Positions 22,758-33,244 of a stretch of DNA of 64,000 nucleotides are shown piece by piece. Within the stretch, counting starts at the first letter, position 1, and the number at the start of each line of letters is the position of its first letter. The translations under genes and the position numbers were made by a program. Origin of the DNA: Phyto melanocephala (Eukaryota; Arthropoda; Insecta; Diptera; Rhinophoridae); the NCBI GenBank assembly GCA_941918925.1, contig OW799233.1, positions 85,566,055 through 85,630,054 on the forward strand, given 5' to 3'. The notes beneath the pieces were generated by a model. That model saw nothing but the letters and a program-made list of their open reading frames with translations, was not told the DNA's origin and searched no databases.

Positions 22758-25700
22758 ATGGCTACTGGTGAAACAACCTCCCCAATGGAACAACTTACAA
22801 CTATCCAGCGAGCAACAGGAGAACGGATTGAGTCCATCATTCGGAATTTTAAAAAGGATCCACCATCCAGAAAGACTGTCCACTATTACGAGGAAAGAAT
22901 CAAAAGATTGGACTCCGCTTGGGCAGAATTAGAACACACCGATAATGAAATACGATGCCTTGAGAAGCTCCAGTTAGACCACAAATATTTCGCAGAAAAC
23001 TACTATCAGAACATTGAGGACCTCGTCACAAAATACAGGGAAATATTTGAAGCAGGCATAAATGAGACATCAAAAACGTCAACGCTGGACACTTTTCAAC
23101 AAAACACCAATAAGGCACCTGCAGCATCTGCAAGAACATCTTTGACAAGTAATTCAACAAATGCGACAATAAAAAGGCACAATGTCATGATGTCATCATT
23201 AAAAAGGCTGCTCGACACGGACCCTACGGCAACCAATATAAAGCTAAAGGAAAAACTGTGGGGCGAAATCCAAGAGCTGCATTTCAAAATATGGGAAACA
23301 AGCGATGACCCATTGAAGGACGGATATGACATGAAGTCATACGAAAACTTGGAGAATCGAGTCATTGAAAATTTCAAGCTGGTTTCCCGCACACAACAGC
23401 AAGATTTCCAACTAATGCAAAATAACGTACTACCTCTGCCTAAAGTCACGATCCAAAAATTTAATGGAGACTATTTAAAATGGAGATCATTTCACGACTT
23501 GTTTACACAACTAGTAGACAACCAGCATATTCCTGCGGTACAAAAGATGTGGTACCTAAAATCAAATTTGGGGGGCGAAGCTGAAAAACTAATAAGTCAT
23601 CTTTCAGCCACAGCCGAAAACTACGCAACCGCATGGAGCCTATTACAGGAACGATACAATAATCAACGCATTCTTGTAACAACGCTAATGCAACAGCTTT
23701 TGGATCAACCAAGCGCCGGACCATCAGCTGCTGCTATCAAACAGTTGCATGATACAACACAAGAATGTTTACATGCGCTAAACAACATCGGGATCGATAC
23801 CGTCTCATGGGATCCCATGCTGTTTCACATACTTGTCAAAAAATTGGATCGGGGCACTCTTGTTCTATATGAGAGGACCATTAGCAATCCAAAAGAGCTA
23901 CAAAGAATCAAAGACCTATTAACATTTCTTGAAAATCGTTTTCAATCCCTGGAGGCCATAAACCAGAAAGAAAGATCATCAAAGGTCTATGTTTCCACTA
24001 CCTCAGCTAAACAAACAGAAGTCATGTGTTCACTTTGCAAAAACAACGTTCACCAACTGTATCGGTGTCAGAAATTTCAAAAACTATCGCCAGCAGACCG
24101 TCTGAGTTTCATTCGGAAGCAAAACCTGTGTGTAAACTGTCTTAAATCAGGACACACAGCCAAAACTTGCAAATCAGGATCATGTTTGACATGCAAGAAA
24201 AAACACAACTCGCTACTTCATCTAGAGAACTACATTCAGTCATCAAACCAAAGATCAACAAGTGAAAGAGTATCCCAGAAAACATCATCAATCGCTACTA
24301 ATCAACCCGAAGTAACTGGTCCGGCTTTCAATGAAGCGATACCTTATCCTCCAGAAGCATCCTCACTAGCGGCAGCAAATGGTGAGGTGTCCAACTCATA
24401 CGTTCTTCTCAGCACAGCTCTAGTAACAATCAAAACTGATATAATGGAGGTTGAATGCCGCGCTTTACTTGACTCTGGCTCACAAGTCAATTTGATTACG
24501 GAGCGTTTGGCAAAACGACTTAATATTGCAAGACAAATATCATCAGTAAACATCAATGGAATCGGGGACTCCAACACAAGAACACAACACCGAGTCAATG
24601 TAGCTTTGCATTCTCGAATTAATGGATTTTCAACACGCCTGGAGGCACTTGTCCTGCCTCGAATTATCGCACCACAACCATCACAATTTATCAACATAGA
24701 TGAGTGGCCACTACCAAAAAATCTTATGTTAGCTGACCCAACATTCAATCGATCTAATAAAATCGATATATTGCTGGGTGCCGAGCATTATCACCAACTG
24801 CTCGCAATTGGGCAAATAAAATTATCTCCACAACTTCCCATTTTGCAGAACACGGTTCTTGGCTGGATTGTAGCAGGAAAAATAAATAGAGAACACATTA
24901 CAGACGCATCCTGTGGAATATGTACTGAAGATGAAGGGCTTGAAGCTTCCATCGCTCGACTTTGGGAGCTAGATGAAGTTAAAACAACTAAAAAACCACT
25001 ATCAATAGTTGAAAGACAATGTGAAGAACACTTTGTACAAAATACAACTAAAAACCATCAAGACCGCTTCATAGTCAGAATACCATTTCATCAAACCCCT
25101 AACACCCTAGGCGACTCACACGCAATGGCTCTCAACCGATTTCTCGCTCTCGAACGGCGCTTGCAAAAGAACCCGGAATTGAATGCTAAATACATTGAAT
25201 TTATGGATCAATATGAATCAATGGGACACATGACAAAATTGGAAACAGACTCCATAATACCTCCAACCTACTACATCCCACATCATTGCGTACTGAGGCC
25301 AGAAAGTTCAACCACTAAGCTCAGAGTAGTATTCGATGCCTCAGCCAAAACCTCCTCTGGCTACTCGTTAAATGACCTGATGTTCACGGGACCAACACTA
25401 CAAAGCGAACTATTCTCCATACTATTGAGATTTCGAATGCCGAGGTTCGTTTTCACCACTGACATTGAAAAAATGTATAGGCAGATATTGGTTGCTCCTG
25501 AAGATCGTCAATTTCAGCTTATAATTTGGAGAAAGGATTCCACAAAGCCCATTGCATACTACCAACTCAACACGGTCACATATGGCACAAGAGCTGCTCC
25601 ATACTTAGCAACGAAATGTCTTGATCAACTAGCGGAAGAAAATAATATACGTCATCCTCTTGCTTCACAATTTATTAAAGAAAATTTCTATGTAGATGAT

Positions 25701-28700
25701 GGCTTGGGCGGGTCAAATAGCTTATCAACAGCAATACAATTACAAGAGCAACTCGTGCAAATTATGAAAAAGGGCGGCTTCACGTTACGAAAATGGTGTG
25801 CAAACCATCCACAATTACTCCACAATATACCACAAGACAACTTGGAGGTTAACTTAGATTTTGAGAGCATTGAAGCCGACAGCATCAAAACGTTAGGACT
25901 TGTTTGGCTGCCGAAAACTGACAAACTGGGTATTAAGGTCAATACTGGCAACATTAAGAGAGTAACTAAGCGAACAGTAACATCTGACCTTGCAAGATTA
26001 TTCGACCCATTGGGGATTCTATCTCCCATTATAGTCACGGCAAAAATCTTCATTCAAGAATTGTGGGAGTTAAAACTTGATTGGGATACGTCTTTGCCTG
26101 AATCGCTGCACACTAAATGGATCACATTTCGCGCAGACCTGAATGTGTTAAAAAATCTTCAAATATCAAGACATATTTTCAAAGGAAGAGTTCCAGAATC
26201 CCAACAACTACATATTTTTACAGACGCATCCGAAAAGGCTTATGGGGCTGCAGCTTACATCCGGTCAGTTTTCAAAGATGGCACCATCATGGTACACTTA
26301 CTCTGTGCTAAATCCCGCATAGCTCCACTTAAACGGCAAACAATACCACGATTGGAACTATGTGCAGCCACGCTTGGAGCCCAACTATCTACAAGAATCA
26401 GGTCTGACCTTCGATTTAAAGGCCCAGTATGGCTATGGACTGATTCAGAAATTGTGCTATCATGGATAAATTCATCATCGGCTTCATTCAACACATTTGT
26501 AGCAAATCGAATTTCAGCAATTCAAGAAGAAACCCACGCAGAACAATGGCGTCACGTGAGCTCAAAGTGCAACCCTGCAGATATACTATCTCGTGGGATG
26601 TCCCCAGCGGCTCTTAAAGAATGCACTCTTTGGTTTTATGGACCAATGTTTCTCCATGGCGTAGAGAAGGTGTGGCCAACTAAGTTCAATTCAAGTTCCA
26701 ACATCTCAACAAATCTCGAACGAAAAGCAAAGCTGCTTGAATCACGAGCAATGACAACAACGGAACCGACCTTTGTTTACCAAATCAACCATAAAAATTC
26801 ATTTCATCGTCTGCAGCGAATTGTTGGATATGTTCTACGCTTCATTGCCCACACCAGATGTCAGAAGCAGATTAGAAAACCATCAAAATTAATGACAACA
26901 ACGGAACTTAGCCAAGCACTAATTCCTATTATTTCACAAATGCAGCTCTCAGAGTTTAAGGAAGAAATAACACAACTAAGAAAATACAAACAAGTACAAG
27001 GAACAAGCACCATCCGGAATCTTACCCCCTTTTTGGATCAAAACGGACTAATACGGGTCGGTGGTCGGCTTGACGCTTCTTTGTTGGCATATGACTCAAA
27101 ACATCAACTTCTTATTCCATACAACGATCCCATTTCCAAATTGATATTTCAAATGATTCATGAAGAACACAAGCATTGTGGGTCGCATACATTATTAGGA
27201 ATTGTTCGTCAACGTTTCTGGCCAATAAAGGGAAAAATTATGGCAAGAGCCACAGTTCATCGATGCACGACATGCAGCAGAGCTAAGCCAGAATTATTTC
27301 ACCAAATAATGGGAAACCTACCCTCGACACGTGTCACACCAGCCCGTGCATTCATCAATACCGGAGTCGATTACTGTGGCCCAATTACTGTGCATTATAA
27401 ACTTAGGGGAAAACGACCACACAAGGCCTATATTGCTGTATTTTGTTGCTTTGCCACAAAAGCGGTACACATGGAACTAGTGAGTGATCTCACAACTGAA
27501 GCTTTTATAGGTGCGCTTAAACGTTTCATCGCCCGGCGTGGACATTGCCAAAATTTATATTGCGACAATGCAACAAACTTCGTCGGAGCGAAGAATAAAT
27601 TACCTGAACTTTCCACAATTATACATGCATCAGATGCAAAAGAAGCCATTACGAATGTTTGCAGCAAAAAGGGTATACAATTTAACTTCATTCCGCCAAG
27701 AGCACCACATTTTGGTGGTCTATGGGAGGCAGCTGTTAAGTCAGCAAAATATCTTTTGATAAGAACATTGGGGAATGCATCTCTAACTTACGAAGAACTC
27801 GAAACCATAGTTGTTGAAATTGAAGCAATACTGAATTCTAGACCCATTTCACCCATGTCAAATGATGCAAACGATATAGGCGCATTGACTCCGGGACATT
27901 TTCTAATAGGTGAACCACTAACAGCCCAAATTGATGCTCAAGCAAAGTCTACAAACCTTAAATTGGAAACACGATGGAAATTAGTGTCTTATCTCAAGCA
28001 CGAATTTTGGAAGAGGTGGTCACGAGACTACCTAAATGAACTACAATACCGAAACAAATGGCGAGAACAATCAAAGAATCTGAAACCAGGGGCGATAGTT
28101 ATTATAAAAGAAGATAACGTTCCAGTCATGAAATGGCCTCTGGGGCGCGTAATAAAAACATATAAAGGACAAGACGACGTGGTAAGAGTAGCAGATGTCC
28201 AGACAGCTTCAGGCATCTTTAAACGAGCAATTCAATATTTAGCTCCACTCCCTAAGCTCAATGACGAACCCGAAGAAGAAGAAGAACAATCATGTCCTCA
28301 AATCAGAGAACCTAAGGATAATCATGAGATGTTAGCAGAAAACCAATCATCAAAACAGTCAGTGGATGGAAGGCCACTCGCTAAAAGACAGCGGACTTTG
28401 GCAAGCATAATTACGACCACCCTTCTCACAATATTACTATTGCTTCCACTCGTATCAACAGATAAAATCGAAGTCACACAGTTTGAACCCAATATCGGCT
28501 TGCACTTTGAGGGTATTGGCAATACACGAGTATCGCGGTCAGAATGGAACATCATCTCCTACTATAACTTAAAACCATATTGGCAAGAAATAAGTACCTT
28601 CATGAACGAAACAACGGCATTGCACCACTTATGCAGCCGTCTAACTCAAAGGGCGACTTGTTCGAGCGTTCTCCAGGCAGTTGACTTCAGCCTAGCAGGA

Positions 28701-30158
28701 TTAAAGGATAAAAACCTCTTACTAAAGAGGAGAGCTAAGCGTGGTGCTATTAACATTGTTGGCAATATCGCTAGTTCACTGTTTGGTATTCTGGATTCGG
28801 ATTATGCTGAACAAATGTCAAACACCATCAACGCAGTAAACGACAATGAAAACCATCTTAAACAACTCCTCATAAATCAAACATCAATTGTTGATGCAAC
28901 TCTAAACGTCCTTAAACAAGATGAAGAAAATGTGAAACAAAAGTTCAACAGTGTAGATAATCAATTATCAGAAATTGCATCTAGATTACAAGAAAATGAA
29001 AAAGAACAATATCAAGCAAGGCTGTTTCGAATATTCATGTTACGATCAGTTCAACTTTCATTAACATCAGCAAGGTTACACCGAATTCAAGCAGAAATCA
29101 TAGCAGCACTAACGGATTCACACCATGGAAAAATTAGCCCAATGCTTTTGTCACCGTCACAACTTCAAGCCGAGCTAGTACAAGTAAGAAATCATCTTCC
29201 AACATCCCTAGAACTACCAGTAAGCAAAGATAACATTCTACAACTGTACAAAATTATGAATGTAAAGGGAGGTGTTACAAAAGACCACGTCATTTTTCAC
29301 ATATCTATTCCGTTATCTGATCCTGAAATATTCGAACTTCTGAAACCACACCCAATTCCTGTTCAAATAAATGGCACAATGCTTGCTATAAGACCTTGCA
29401 GCGACTTTCTGGCCATAAATGCTCATAAAGATCAGTATTTCGTGTTGGCGGAGAAACAGTGGACCACATGTGTAACAACAAGAGAGAATGAATTTCTATG
29501 TCCACAAATGCATACAAAATTTACTGCAAACGCTGACAAATGCCTATGCGAGCTATCACTTCTTAATTTTAACCCTCCAACAAGTTGTAACATTGTTCCT
29601 GTTGCTGATAGCACGTCACTTACACAGTTAGAATACAACAATCAATGGCTTTACACTATGCAGCAGCCGTCCCGAATAAATTCCGTATGTGGGCAAGAAA
29701 AATCACAGCTAACCTTAAAAGGATCTGGCCTCTTAAAAATCTCACCAGATTGTACAATTAAGCTCAACGCAATCATCATCAAAGGTCATCAAACTATCTC
29801 CACATCTCTTCAAACATCATACACAGCAATAAGCAATATAAGTGACATCAGTTATCCAGACGAGGGTCAAATTGCAGGAATTCATCACAAGATCCATTCC
29901 GACCAAATTAAAAATATCTCCGAAATTCAAAGTAAATTACACCAAACGGTATCTGCTGAACTTCCGTCACAAATTAAACATATCAAATATCACCATGGGA
30001 CCATTGCCTATGTTGCTCTCGTTCTCGTAATCATAATATGCCTAAGGATCGCATGGAGATGGGCATGCTGCAAAGGAATTAAACCAAATCAACAAACTCC
30101 ACGTCCAGCTGTACGTCAACATATTCCAACACCAGAATTTGAAGTATCAGTAGTTTAA
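22758..30158 (+). CDS. BEL/Pao Gag-Pol-Env polyprotein, 2466 aa, single frame
   Basis: One ATG-to-TAA frame encoding all retroelement functions. Gag: DUF1759-type region around residues 215-400, then Cys/His zinc-knuckle region about 423-484. Aspartic protease (A17 type) with LLDSGSQVN at about 570. RT: TTDIEKMYRQI near 900 and YVDD at 978-981. RNase H: FTDASEKAYG at about 1154. Integrase: His/Cys zinc motif about 1466-1505; catalytic core with GVDYCGP (about 1536), YCDNATNF (about 1601) and GLWEAAVKSA (Glu about 1657); then a DUF5641-like C-terminal domain to about 1830. Env-like part from about Met1858: hydrophobic segment about 1880-1902, basic cleavage site KRRAKR at 1990-1995 followed by a Gly/Ala/Ile-rich stretch, coiled-coil-like heptads, and a membrane anchor about 2416-2438 with a short tail. 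No stop or frameshift. Retaining Env in the same frame as Pol is notable. Maturation is expected by the element protease plus a host furin-type protease. Confidence 0.95.
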   Translation: MATGETTSPMEQLTTIQRATGERIESIIRNFKKDPPSRKTVHYYEERIKRLDSAWAELEHTDNEIRCLEKLQLDHKYFAENYYQNIEDLVTKYREIFEAGINETSKTSTLDTFQQNTNKAPAASARTSLTSNSTNATIKRHNVMMSSLKRLLDTDPTATNIKLKEKLWGEIQELHFKIWETSDDPLKDGYDMKSYENLENRVIENFKLVSRTQQQDFQLMQNNVLPLPKVTIQKFNGDYLKWRSFHDLFTQLVDNQHIPAVQKMWYLKSNLGGEAEKLISHLSATAENYATAWSLLQERYNNQRILVTTLMQQLLDQPSAGPSAAAIKQLHDTTQECLHALNNIGIDTVSWDPMLFHILVKKLDRGTLVLYERTISNPKELQRIKDLLTFLENRFQSLEAINQKERSSKVYVSTTSAKQTEVMCSLCKNNVHQLYRCQKFQKLSPADRLSFIRKQNLCVNCLKSGHTAKTCKSGSCLTCKKKHNSLLHLENYIQSSNQRSTSERVSQKTSSIATNQPEVTGPAFNEAIPYPPEASSLAAANGEVSNSYVLLSTALVTIKTDIMEVECRALLDSGSQVNLITERLAKRLNIARQISSVNINGIGDSNTRTQHRVNVALHSRINGFSTRLEALVLPRIIAPQPSQFINIDEWPLPKNLMLADPTFNRSNKIDILLGAEHYHQLLAIGQIKLSPQLPILQNTVLGWIVAGKINREHITDASCGICTEDEGLEASIARLWELDEVKTTKKPLSIVERQCEEHFVQNTTKNHQDRFIVRIPFHQTPNTLGDSHAMALNRFLALERRLQKNPELNAKYIEFMDQYESMGHMTKLETDSIIPPTYYIPHHCVLRPESSTTKLRVVFDASAKTSSGYSLNDLMFTGPTLQSELFSILLRFRMPRFVFTTDIEKMYRQILVAPEDRQFQLIIWRKDSTKPIAYYQLNTVTYGTRAAPYLATKCLDQLAEENNIRHPLASQFIKENFYVDDGLGGSNSLSTAIQLQEQLVQIMKKGGFTLRKWCANHPQLLHNIPQDNLEVNLDFESIEADSIKTLGLVWLPKTDKLGIKVNTGNIKRVTKRTVTSDLARLFDPLGILSPIIVTAKIFIQELWELKLDWDTSLPESLHTKWITFRADLNVLKNLQISRHIFKGRVPESQQLHIFTDASEKAYGAAAYIRSVFKDGTIMVHLLCAKSRIAPLKRQTIPRLELCAATLGAQLSTRIRSDLRFKGPVWLWTDSEIVLSWINSSSASFNTFVANRISAIQEETHAEQWRHVSSKCNPADILSRGMSPAALKECTLWFYGPMFLHGVEKVWPTKFNSSSNISTNLERKAKLLESRAMTTTEPTFVYQINHKNSFHRLQRIVGYVLRFIAHTRCQKQIRKPSKLMTTTELSQALIPIISQMQLSEFKEEITQLRKYKQVQGTSTIRNLTPFLDQNGLIRVGGRLDASLLAYDSKHQLLIPYNDPISKLIFQMIHEEHKHCGSHTLLGIVRQRFWPIKGKIMARATVHRCTTCSRAKPELFHQIMGNLPSTRVTPARAFINTGVDYCGPITVHYKLRGKRPHKAYIAVFCCFATKAVHMELVSDLTTEAFIGALKRFIARRGHCQNLYCDNATNFVGAKNKLPELSTIIHASDAKEAITNVCSKKGIQFNFIPPRAPHFGGLWEAAVKSAKYLLIRTLGNASLTYEELETIVVEIEAILNSRPISPMSNDANDIGALTPGHFLIGEPLTAQIDAQAKSTNLKLETRWKLVSYLKHEFWKRWSRDYLNELQYRNKWREQSKNLKPGAIVIIKEDNVPVMKWPLGRVIKTYKGQDDVVRVADVQTASGIFKRAIQYLAPLPKLNDEPEEEEEQSCPQIREPKDNHEMLAENQSSKQSVDGRPLAKRQRTLASIITTTLLTILLLLPLVSTDKIEVTQFEPNIGLHFEGIGNTRVSRSEWNIISYYNLKPYWQEISTFMNETTALHHLCSRLTQRATCSSVLQAVDFSLAGLKDKNLLLKRRAKRGAINIVGNIASSLFGILDSDYAEQMSNTINAVNDNENHLKQLLINQTSIVDATLNVLKQDEENVKQKFNSVDNQLSEIASRLQENEKEQYQARLFRIFMLRSVQLSLTSARLHRIQAEIIAALTDSHHGKISPMLLSPSQLQAELVQVRNHLPTSLELPVSKDNILQLYKIMNVKGGVTKDHVIFHISIPLSDPEIFELLKPHPIPVQINGTMLAIRPCSDFLAINAHKDQYFVLAEKQWTTCVTTRENEFLCPQMHTKFTANADKCLCELSLLNFNPPTSCNIVPVADSTSLTQLEYNNQWLYTMQQPSRINSVCGQEKSQLTLKGSGLLKISPDCTIKLNAIIIKGHQTISTSLQTSYTAISNISDISYPDEGQIAGIHHKIHSDQIKNISEIQSKLHQTVSAELPSQIKHIKYHHGTIAYVALVLVIIICLRIAWRWACCKGIKPNQQTPRPAVRQHIPTPEFEVSVV

Positions 30159-30224
30159 ATATTTAATTCTAAGACATATGAAGGGCAATATAAGGTTGTC
30201 ACATTTATAATTTTGTTGAGCATG

Positions 30225-30242
30225 ACTCAACGGCGGGGTACA
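30225..30242 (+). other. Candidate polypurine tract of the BEL/Pao element
   Basis: The stretch directly before the 3' LTR reads tcaacggcggggtaca. The G-rich core ggcgggg is where a plus-strand primer is expected. It is short and not purely purine, so the assignment is positional. Confidence 0.5.
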
Positions 30243-31019
30243 TGTTCAGACCTTCACAATGAATTTCTTTCATATGTGTATAAGTACGTTTGTATAAATG
30301 TACAAACATACTTACGTACATATGCCTGCACGAAATTAGTTGAACAACCTTAAATTGCTGATTTCATGTAATTTTATTATTTTTATTTTTGCTGGAGTTA
30401 TGCATTTTCCCTTAATTTAATTCAACAGTTAATTCAAATTATGAGAAAAGAAAAACCTTGAACGTCTGATTAAATTTCAAGTTTTGCTATAGTTTTTTGT
30501 TTACTTTAAATTCTTTTACTTTAAAAATTTAATAACAACCTTGAACTACCTTTAAGTTTATTTGCATTGCATTTGTCTGAGGGTGTCAGGTTCCTGGAAT
30601 TTCTAACACGCGTGGGAAAATGCATAAGCACAAGGCAGAATTATATTATTAATAAATACATTAAAAATAAGTTATTGCTATTTAGCAATAAAATAGAATT
30701 TAAGTACATTAAGAATAACTTATTGCAATTTGGCAATAAAATAGTATTTAAGGCCATGATTTAATTAAAACAAACTGAGAAATAATTATTCAATCAAACT
30801 AAACAGTTGTTTTATTATATTCTCCAATCCTCCACAATAACCAAGTTTAAGTGCTTGTGTTATACATCAAAAAAAATAACCAAGTTTATGTGCTTGTGTT
30901 ATACCTATACACACATTAAAAATAACCAAGTTTAAGTGCTTGTGTTAAACACCACAATTGTCCCGGTGTTTCCGCCCGGACAAAGCAACACCGACCAGCA
31001 AATCAGCTGAGTCAAAACA
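30243..31019 (+). repeat. BEL/Pao 3' LTR
   Basis: 777 bp, matching the 5' LTR along its length; the one difference I can see is an A-run shorter by one. Because it lies in sense inside Mpi intron 1, its AATAAA signals could end Mpi transcripts early. Confidence 0.95.
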
Positions 31020-31315
31020 GAATTCGATATTTTTCAGTTTCTATACCACCGAGACAGCCAATATGGGGATAAATTGAAACGGCTTGAGTACTATTAAAAA
31101 AGTGTGAAATCTAAGACAGCGTCTGAAACAAAATGGAACAAATTTTTTTAATTTACAGTTAGCTATGTATGTATGTTAAAATTAAAAATCAAAGATGGTG
31201 TCGGAAATAATAAATAAAATGGCGTATAACATGAAAAACTTTGTAAAAAGACTACAATATATAAAACACATACATATAACTCTATTTTGAAGAAATTTTT
31301 TTATACTAGCTTGTG

Positions 31316-31585
31316 CCCGCGACTTCGTCTGCGTAGTTATTGGGGTAAAAGGTCGACTTAGTATTAACAAAAAAAATAAAAAATTTACAACACAAAAAAC
31401 CCGTTTAGGATGTGTTATGATGAGTTTGCCAACGACTTTGCGTTATTATCGCAATAAAAAGTAGCCTATGTGTTAATCTATTTTATTATCTATCTATATG
31501 CCGAATTTCCATTAGTTCCGTTTAGCCGTTTTTGCGTGATTGAGTAACAAATATCCAAACATTCACATTTATTATATTAGTAGGA
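31316..31585 (-). mobile_element. Non-autonomous Helitron, complete ends
   Basis: On -, it starts TCCTACTAATATAATAAATG at 31585 and ends 'gacgaagtcgcgggcacaagctag' at 31316. A precedes the TC and T follows the CTAG, the A|T insertion rule of Helitrons. A short hairpin (GAC-gaa-GTC) lies just before the 3' end. About 270 bp, non-coding. Confidence 0.85.
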
Positions 31586-32185
31586 TTTTGATTATAGGAA
31601 TAAACAATAATTTGAAGTTCAATCTTTTCAGTAAATTTTTTTTGTTAAGCTACTGATATGATCTCAAATTGTGCAAATAGATTTCATTTGATTTTAGTAT
31701 TTAAAGGAATACAACTCATTATGATATTTAAATGTGTAATACAGTATCATTAAAGAGGAACTACTGTAAATAATAACCCCAATCATGGTTAAGGAAAATA
31801 GGTTTATGATTGATCCCTTTCATGAATAAGATATGAAATTTTTGCTGTCCAAAATAAAGTAAGCTATCAATGCACATTGAATAGAAATAGAAAGATAAGA
31901 AAAAACATCTTTGAGGGATCTTTTCACGATTTGTATTTATGGAAGAGAGAAATTTAATGCGAAGGGAAAAATATTCACGATATGGGTGAATGTTTTTTAT
32001 TTTATTTAGTCAATTCTATAGGAGCAATTTATTCAACATGAAAACGTAAATAAGTGTATTTTCGAGTTAAGAAAAGGTTTTTAGAGATGTGAATTGGGAT
32101 TTTTAGTTGTGCCTCTTTTGTGTTTAGTGTGCGCTATGCAGTGAATATGAATTTTTTTTAAATGATATTTATTTTTTTTTTTAAG

Positions 32186-32489
32186 AAAGAAGCAGTACAT
32201 TTGCATCAAGAAAGGCCAGATTTATATAAGGATCCCAACCATAAACCAGAATTAGCCATAGCTTTAACACCATTTAAAGCACTTTGTGGTTTTCGCCCGT
32301 ATGAAGAAGTATATCAATTTTGTCAAGAGTTACCGCCCTTAAAAGAATTATTAGGTGGCGATGCGGTCATAAACGGCTTGTCCAGCGGTTCCACGAATGA
32401 TTTTAAAAAATGTTACCAAATTCTTATGACAACTGAAGCTAAAGTCGTATCAGAAGTAATTGGAAAAATATTAAGAGACTACAAACCTG
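32186..32489 (+). CDS. Mpi: Mannose-6-phosphate isomerase, coding exon 2
   Basis: Follows acceptor ttttttttaag| and starts at residue Lys92. It encodes KEAVHLHQERPDLYKD, then NHKPELAIALTP, which holds the third zinc ligand Glu113 (25 residues after His88, the family spacing). GFRPYEEVYQF follows. The exon ends at 32489 in phase 1 (CCTG|GTCAGT). The split codon makes Val193. The alternative GT at 32494 would break the frame. Confidence 0.95.
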
Positions 32490-32568
32490 GTCAGTAATAT
32501 GTACATACATATGTATGTATTCATATACATTTAATTATTTTATTAATTTTTTTCCTTCATTTGTTTAG

Positions 32569-33173
32569 TACTTGAAAAATACAGCCTACAAGATACATTC
32601 TCGACAATTAATACTGATTTTCCTGGTGACGTGGGTGTACTATCGCTTTTCTTTCTAAACTTACTTCATCTTCAACCGGGTGACTCGATCTTTTTGGGAG
32701 CCAATGAAATCCATGCTTACCTCTCTGGTGATTGTATCGAATGCATGGCATGTTCAGACAATGTTATTCGTGCTGGCCTAACTCCAAAATTTAAAGATGT
32801 AAAGCAGCTATTGGCATCACTGAATTATGATGGCTTACCAGCTTCATTAAAACTTTTTCAACCCAAAGAACTAGACCCAAATGCCAAATTGTTTGCACCA
32901 CCTGTCCCAGACTTTGCAGTTGTACAAATTTCATTGTCACATGTCACACCGGCCTCAGAATATACATTAAGACTACCGCAAACACCTGGTATATTACTTG
33001 TTTTAAATGGTTCTCGTATTTTACGTTTAGAAGGACATTCCGATTTAATCTTAAAGCGTGGTTCGATTGTGTTTTTACCACCAGTAGATATGAGTTGTAT
33101 AAAATTTTTAAATGTAGACAACACAAATAATGACTTTAATGCATACATAGCGACGCAAAATTCTTTTAATTAA
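32569..33173 (+). CDS. Mpi: Mannose-6-phosphate isomerase, last coding exon
   Basis: Acceptor ttgtttag|TACTTG after a 79-bp intron. It encodes residues 193-393. It contains LGANEIHAYLSGDCIECMA with the fourth zinc ligand His241, and DNVIRAGLTPKFKDV, the family signature with the active-site Arg (about 260). A cupin-like C-terminal domain follows. The TAA stop is at 33171-33173. No strong AATAAA was identified directly downstream. Confidence 0.95.
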
Positions 33174-33244
33174 ATTATTTCAAAATACATATGCATAGAT
33201 ACTTTTATTTGTTTTATTTATTTGTAAGTAATGTGTTCAATATT

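Larger units (their letters stand above)
21877..31024 (+). mobile_element. Complete BEL/Pao LTR retrotransposon (envelope-bearing provirus)
   Basis: Two LTRs (21882-22659, 778 bp; 30243-31019, 777 bp), each TG...CA, are flanked by GAATT (21877-21881 and 31020-31024), the 5-bp duplication usual for BEL/Pao. By eye the LTRs differ only by one A in an A-run, indicating recent insertion. A tRNA-Trp-type primer site follows the 5' LTR, and a G-rich purine stretch with 'ggcgggg' precedes the 3' LTR. One uninterrupted reading frame fills the interior (22758-30158). The element lies in Mpi intron 1 in the sense direction. The integrity suggests it could be competent; activity is inference. Confidence 0.97.
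21328..31245 (+). mobile_element. Second DINE-1-like element, split by the BEL/Pao provirus
   Basis: It starts directly after the previous copy (tgtacccttcacttaacagt) and runs to 21881. After the provirus and its GAATT duplication it continues from 31025 with 'cgatatttttcag' and the later-body segments 'aaatctaagacagcgtctga' and 'aaatggcgtataacatgaaa'. These have counterparts in order in the copy at 43747-44706. The provirus therefore landed in an existing repeat. The 3' end near 31245 is approximate. Confidence 0.65.

Noticed and set aside
23096..29641. Many frames on the opposite strand or other frames of the BEL ORF (for example 24344-24748 and 25688-26053 on -)
   Set aside because: Shadow frames of a long real coding sequence; the + frame has all family motifs.
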